Assembly: GCF_900112865.1 (NCBI RefSeq)
Contig: NZ_FONH01000017.1
Span: forward strand, 35,138 to 99,137
From: Dyella marensis
GTDB lineage: Bacteria > Pseudomonadota > Gammaproteobacteria > Xanthomonadales > Rhodanobacteraceae
DNA: 64,000 nucleotides
Direction: 5' to 3'
A program made the position numbers and the translations under genes. The notes under the pieces are model-generated. The model ran no database searches. It saw only the letters and a list, made by a program, of their open reading frames with translations, and had not been told where the DNA came from. Of the stretch, positions 61,219 to 64,000 are shown piece by piece. Each line of letters starts with the position of its first letter. Within the stretch, counting starts at the first letter, position 1.

Positions 61219-62307
61219 ATGACAAGGTTGAGCGCGCTGGCCCTGGGGCTGGCGGTGTTGGCGTGGGTGGCGCAGGCGAATGGCGCCGATGCATCGGGCA
61301 AGAGCATGCAATCGAAGGTGAGCGTTTCACCTTCATGCAAGGGCAGGCCGGCCAAGGTCGACGACGAAGGCTTCGTCGTCATCGGCGGCATCGAGCAGTG
61401 GGTGACGGCGAAGGGAGACAGTTGCGCCAATCCCATCCTTCTCTTCATCAGTGGCGGTCCCGGCAATCCACTTAGCGGTATTTCCGACAGTGTCTATGGC
61501 GAGGGACAGCGCGACTTCATCATCGTCCAGTGGGATCAGCGCGGTTCTGGCATGACTTATGGGCGGAGTCCCCCGGCGCCAGATGAAAAGCTCACCATCG
61601 AGCGGATGGCCCAGGACGGCAACGAGCTGGCCGGGTACCTCGCCAAGCGTTACGGAAAGCGGAAGGTCATTTTGTGGGGTAGCTCGTGGGGTTCGATCCT
61701 CGCCGTGCACATGGCCAAGGCGCATCCGGAGCTGTTCTACGCCTACGTAGGTACGTCCCAGGTCGTCAATTCCGTGGAAACCCAAAGCGAGAGCTACAAG
61801 AAGCTCCTCGCACTCGCGACCAGTACGGATGACAAGGATGCACTGGCCGTGCTCGAACAGGTCGGGTCGCCCCCCTGGACCGACCCGCGCAGCTTTGGAA
61901 AGGTGCGCCGGATCATTCGTAAGTACGAAGCGAAGGTCACGCTGCCGCCACCCGACACCTGGCATCGAGCGCCTGCCTACACCACCCCTAAAGCAGAAGC
62001 AGACTACGAGGCAGGCGAGGACTATTCCTTCCTGAACTTCGTCGGGATGCATGGCGACGGCATGCTGTCGCAGGTCGATCTGCCCAAGTTGGGCACGGAC
62101 TTCGTTATCCCGGTGTTCTTCATCGAAGGCGCGCATGACTTGCTTGCGCCACCGGAGATGGCTCGCCGGTATTACGAAGCGATCAGCGCACCGCAGAAAG
62201 ATTGGGTGTTGCTGGAACATTCCGGGCACGATCCGAATCAGGAAGTCGTGGATGCCGAGTACAAAGTGCTCCGCGAGAGAGTGCTTCCGCTGACTCGCGA
62301 TAGATAG
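61219..62307 (+). CDS. Secreted S33 alpha/beta hydrolase (proline iminopeptidase-like)
   Basis: 362 residues. Signal peptide (MTRLSALALGLAVLAWVAQANGA). Alpha/beta-hydrolase fold with oxyanion motif GGPGNPL, WDQRGSGMTYG, nucleophile Ser in WGSSWGSILA, Asp in EGAHDLLAPP and His in EHSGHDPN. The order matches prolyl aminopeptidases of family S33, but a periplasmic location and divergent cap make the substrate uncertain. It lies alone between the two tRNA-derived repeats and may be accessory. Confidence 0.85.
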   Translation: MTRLSALALGLAVLAWVAQANGADASGKSMQSKVSVSPSCKGRPAKVDDEGFVVIGGIEQWVTAKGDSCANPILLFISGGPGNPLSGISDSVYGEGQRDFIIVQWDQRGSGMTYGRSPPAPDEKLTIERMAQDGNELAGYLAKRYGKRKVILWGSSWGSILAVHMAKAHPELFYAYVGTSQVVNSVETQSESYKKLLALATSTDDKDALAVLEQVGSPPWTDPRSFGKVRRIIRKYEAKVTLPPPDTWHRAPAYTTPKAEADYEAGEDYSFLNFVGMHGDGMLSQVDLPKLGTDFVIPVFFIEGAHDLLAPPEMARRYYEAISAPQKDWVLLEHSGHDPNQEVVDAEYKVLRERVLPLTRDR

Positions 62308-62465
62308 CGCAGGCGGCCTCATAGTCCGGTGGACGCTTGCGCATCCGTTTGCGTCTTACACGGTGTTGAAAATTGCGTCGGGAAGCGCGGGCTAAGCGGG
62401 AAAAAAGTTGGCGGTTCGTTGAAAAATGATCGACCTAACCCATTGAAGTGATTGCACAACCGCAC

Positions 62466-62513
62466 TGACTGTTAATCAGGGGGTCGTTGGTTCGAGTCCA
62501 ACATCGGGCGCCA
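62466..62513 (+). pseudogene. tRNA-Asn 3' fragment
   Basis: Exact copy of the last 48 bases of the tRNA-Asn, from the anticodon stem to CCA. The D-arm and 5' acceptor strand are missing, so it cannot be functional. Confidence 0.92.
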
Positions 62514-62553
62514 AAATTCAAGGGCTTACCTTCGGGTAGGCCCTTTTTATTTT
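62466..62553. repeat. 88-bp direct repeat, copy 2
   Basis: Identical to 60942-61029, including the terminator (62521-62553). The gap between genes here (62308-62751) holds this repeat, the terminator of the next gene and nothing else recognisable. Confidence 0.9.
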
Positions 62554-62672
62554 CAACACGTTTCAACCACCGCCGAGCATGTAGGCCGTGAAGCGTGCCA
62601 CTACTGAGCTGCGCTGGGGAAAACGACTTGATCGTGAAAGCCGCGGCGACGCGCGGCGCATTTATCGCCAGC

Positions 62673-62703
62673 AAAAAAAGAGCCGCCTAAATGAGGCGGC
62701 TCT
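62673..62703 (-). terminator. Terminator of the Tdi1-like gene
   Basis: On the minus strand AGAGCCGCCT-CATTT-AGGCGGCTCT, perfect 10-bp stem, followed by seven T including the stem end. Confidence 0.88.
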
Positions 62704-62751
62704 AGGTCATCGTAGGTGCTGGATGAATGTCTGCCATGGGCGGAAGCAGGC

Positions 62752-63189
62752 CTAAGCAGTTCCATCGAGAATCTGCGCGCATATCGAGTGCCAAACCACA
62801 GCATCGAGCGCCATCGCGCGCTGCCAATCAATCCTGCCGGTCAACGAAGGGTGGGGCGCAAACCCATAGAACTGAGCTGGTCCACGAGTCACCCCGCGCT
62901 CTACTAGCAGTGCAACGCCGTTTGTCAGCAGATTGTCCTGTTGCCAGTTGGGGGTGTTCATGTATGTTGAAAACTCATTGAAAGTGGCGGCCACTTGGCC
63001 CACCCCGCCCTCCAAGACATCTAGGCGATGAACGCTTCCATCTGCGCGATGGAAGAAAAGGTCGCCAAACACGGACGCACCAATGAGCGCGACTCTGCCT
63101 TGCACGGTACTCGGCCACTGCTCGAACAACGCTGCCTCATTCAAGGCGGAAGCATCAATAAAGATGTCCGCCCACGTTAGCTTCGTCAT
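62752..63189 (-). CDS. DUF1851 / Tdi1-type immunity-like protein
   Basis: 145 residues, soluble. VFGDLFFHRADGSVHRLDV, a middle acidic/aromatic region and PAQFYGFAPHPSLTG followed by AVVWHSICAQIL give the pattern of DUF1851 proteins, which include Tdi1, the immunity protein of a type VI DNase effector. No toxin gene is next to it, so it may be an orphan immunity gene or have an unrelated role. A strong ribosome site (AGGAGG) precedes the ATG and a perfect terminator follows, so it looks expressed. Confidence 0.75.
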   Translation of the reverse strand: MTKLTWADIFIDASALNEAALFEQWPSTVQGRVALIGASVFGDLFFHRADGSVHRLDVLEGGVGQVAATFNEFSTYMNTPNWQQDNLLTNGVALLVERGVTRGPAQFYGFAPHPSLTGRIDWQRAMALDAVVWHSICAQILDGTA

Positions 63190-63257
63190 CCGGCCCTCCT
63201 TGTCTGGTCAATTGTCGCAGGGGTCGCAAGGTCGGCCTTGGGTCGTAAGCGGACACT

Positions 63258-63563
63258 TTAGTCTTGGCCTGAACTTAGATCATCAACCGTGAAAACCTCC
63301 GAAAACCAGTAGGTAGAAGGGGCTGTGAACCAGTCCCGGTTGGCGTCCGTCTTGAACTGGGCAAGTTGCTGCATTGGTATCCGGTAGCGCGAAAACAGCG
63401 CCAAAAGGTCCCGCAGGTCGGCGTCAGATATCTCTTTTGACCGCAAAACCAGCGTATCGCCGTCCCAGCGATCGAAGCACGGAATTTCCTCCGCCCAGGT
63501 GAACAAGTGCTTCTCGTCGAGGTAGGAGCCGAACCTGGCACCCGCGCAACTCAAGCGCACCAT
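63258..63563 (-). CDS. Hypothetical small protein, possible immunity-type
   Basis: 101 residues, soluble, no recognised domain. Features: a WAEEIPCFDRWDGDTLVLRSKEISDADLRDLLALFSRY core with aromatic and acidic residues (motif spans about residues 23-60), and a C-terminal STYWFSEVFTVDDL. The ATG at 63563 is chosen because GGAG lies six bases before it; a Met four codons earlier has no ribosome site. Small acidic proteins like this are common as spare immunity genes, but that is only suggested by the neighbouring Tdi1-like gene. It ends 68 bases before that gene's start, same strand. Confidence 0.65.
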   Translation of the reverse strand: MVRLSCAGARFGSYLDEKHLFTWAEEIPCFDRWDGDTLVLRSKEISDADLRDLLALFSRYRIPMQQLAQFKTDANRDWFTAPSTYWFSEVFTVDDLSSGQD

Positions 63564-63625
63564 CGTGATCTCCATATTTCGAATGCTCGGGCTTTCGAAC
63601 CCAAGGTCCGCTCGGGGTTGCGATT

Positions 63626-64000
63626 TCAGTCAGTCAACGCAACACATTGTTGGAATCGTTCGGCCGGTGTTTCGAAGTTCAACGTCTGTCGAGGACGCTC
63701 GTTCAAGCGCCGGGCCACAGCATCGAGTTTAGCCTGCGAGTAGCCCGACAGGTGCCCTTCGGAAAATACTGGCGTAGCAGCCCGTTGGTGTTCTCGTTGG
63801 ACCCCCGCTGCCACGGATGCTGCGGGTCGCAGAAGTAGACCTGGATGTCCGTGGCCAGCGTGAAGCGCTGGTGGTCAGCCATTTCCTTGCCACGATCCCA
63901 GGTCAGCGATTTGTAGAGCTCTCTAGGCAGCTTGTGAGCGTGCTTGATCAATGCGTCGATGACGGTTTGCGTGTCTTTGCCCGTGACCTTCACCAACATG
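63626..64000 (-). pseudogene. IS30-family transposase, frameshifted and cut by the window edge
   Basis: The DDE integrase core is visible: SLTWDRGKEMADHQRF (second catalytic Asp), DIQVYFCDPQHPWQRGSNENTNGLLRQYFPKG (third acid in NENTNG), both in one frame. At about 63750 the frame shifts: after FPKGT the sequence continues as LSGYSQAKLDAVARRLNERP in another frame, ending in ERFQQCV. The usual text is PKGTDLSGYSQ, so about four bases are lost. The shifted frame alone would end early in junk (TCRATRR). The N-terminal half lies beyond the window. Confidence 0.88.

Larger units (their letters stand above)
60942..62465. mobile_element. Possible tRNA-Asn-inserted mini-island (no integrase)
   Basis: 1524 bases bounded by the 88-bp direct repeats. 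It contains one gene, the S33 hydrolase. No recombinase is inside, so it may be a decayed island, a satellite or a simple tandem duplication. The bases after each terminator also resemble each other weakly (both contain CTGAGCTGCGCT), which favours an older duplication. Confidence 0.4.

Noticed and set aside
62435..62674. Minus-strand frame containing GARCWTRTNDPLINSQ
   Set aside because: It is the antisense of the tRNA-Asn fragment; this phrase is a well-known spurious protein arising from tRNA-Asn regions.
1..64000. CRISPR array, rRNA genes, phage structural genes or replication origin
   Set aside because: No regularly spaced repeats, rRNA-like stretches, capsid/tail genes or DnaA-box clusters were seen.

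Overview
The window is GC-rich chromosomal DNA from a gammaproteobacterium, most likely Xanthomonadales/Lysobacterales and probably Rhodanobacteraceae (Dyella, Rhodanobacter, Frateuria or a relative). This rests on the pilB-pilC-pilD-coaE order, petABC followed by sspAB, a MutT/ThiE fusion, a DUF1631 protein, an Oar-like TonB receptor and a bifunctional ornithine-lipid synthase. No search could be run, so the placement is inference from gene content and protein style.

Layout. 1-2068: folate/thymidylate and nucleotide-pool genes (thyA end, folA, mutT-thiE fusion). 2079-6767 (minus): type IV pilus assembly genes pilB, pilC, pilD, then coaE. 7004-16164 (plus): a sugar operon with two GT2 glycosyltransferases, CDP-glucose synthesis and dehydration (rfbF, rfbG), an RmlC-like epimerase, a sugar C-methyltransferase, an acyltransferase, a reductase, a CmcI-type methyltransferase and a Wzx flippase. 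16200-24644 (minus): two type IV pilins, each behind a sigma-54-type promoter, then two large GT-C/TPR membrane proteins, a GT4, an epimerase and a GT2, nearly all with overlapping stops and starts. The glycan genes therefore lie between pilB and pilA, which suggests a dedicated pilin (or cell-surface) glycosylation locus. This is the most interesting system in the window.

24749-32567: a POT peptide transporter and a divergent secreted S9 peptidase (a peptide-use pair), CorA, an Lnb/DUF4105 membrane protein, CorC, YbeY and PhoH. A plus-strand TetR-HlyD-ABC exporter operon (33636-37346) separates phoH from miaB, which are usually neighbours; a REP-like inverted repeat lies at its far edge. 38980-41292: a lytic transglycosylase and a DegS-type protease. 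41475-45304: cytochrome bc1 complex (petABC), sspA and sspB. 45334-53662: housekeeping genes (DUF3301, nadC, DUF1631, Trm112-like, purE, purK, sodB, grxD, an SDR, MarC). 53765-60833: an OlsF-like ornithine-lipid synthase, an Oar-like TonB receptor behind a 434-base leader region, and a PpnN/LOG nucleosidase.

60913-64000 is accessory. It opens with an intact tRNA-Asn. The tRNA 3' half plus its terminator is repeated perfectly (88 bases) 1.5 kb downstream, flanking a secreted S33 hydrolase. After that come two small immunity-like genes without visible toxins and a frameshifted IS30-family transposase that runs off the window edge. No CRISPR array, rRNA or phage structural gene is visible.
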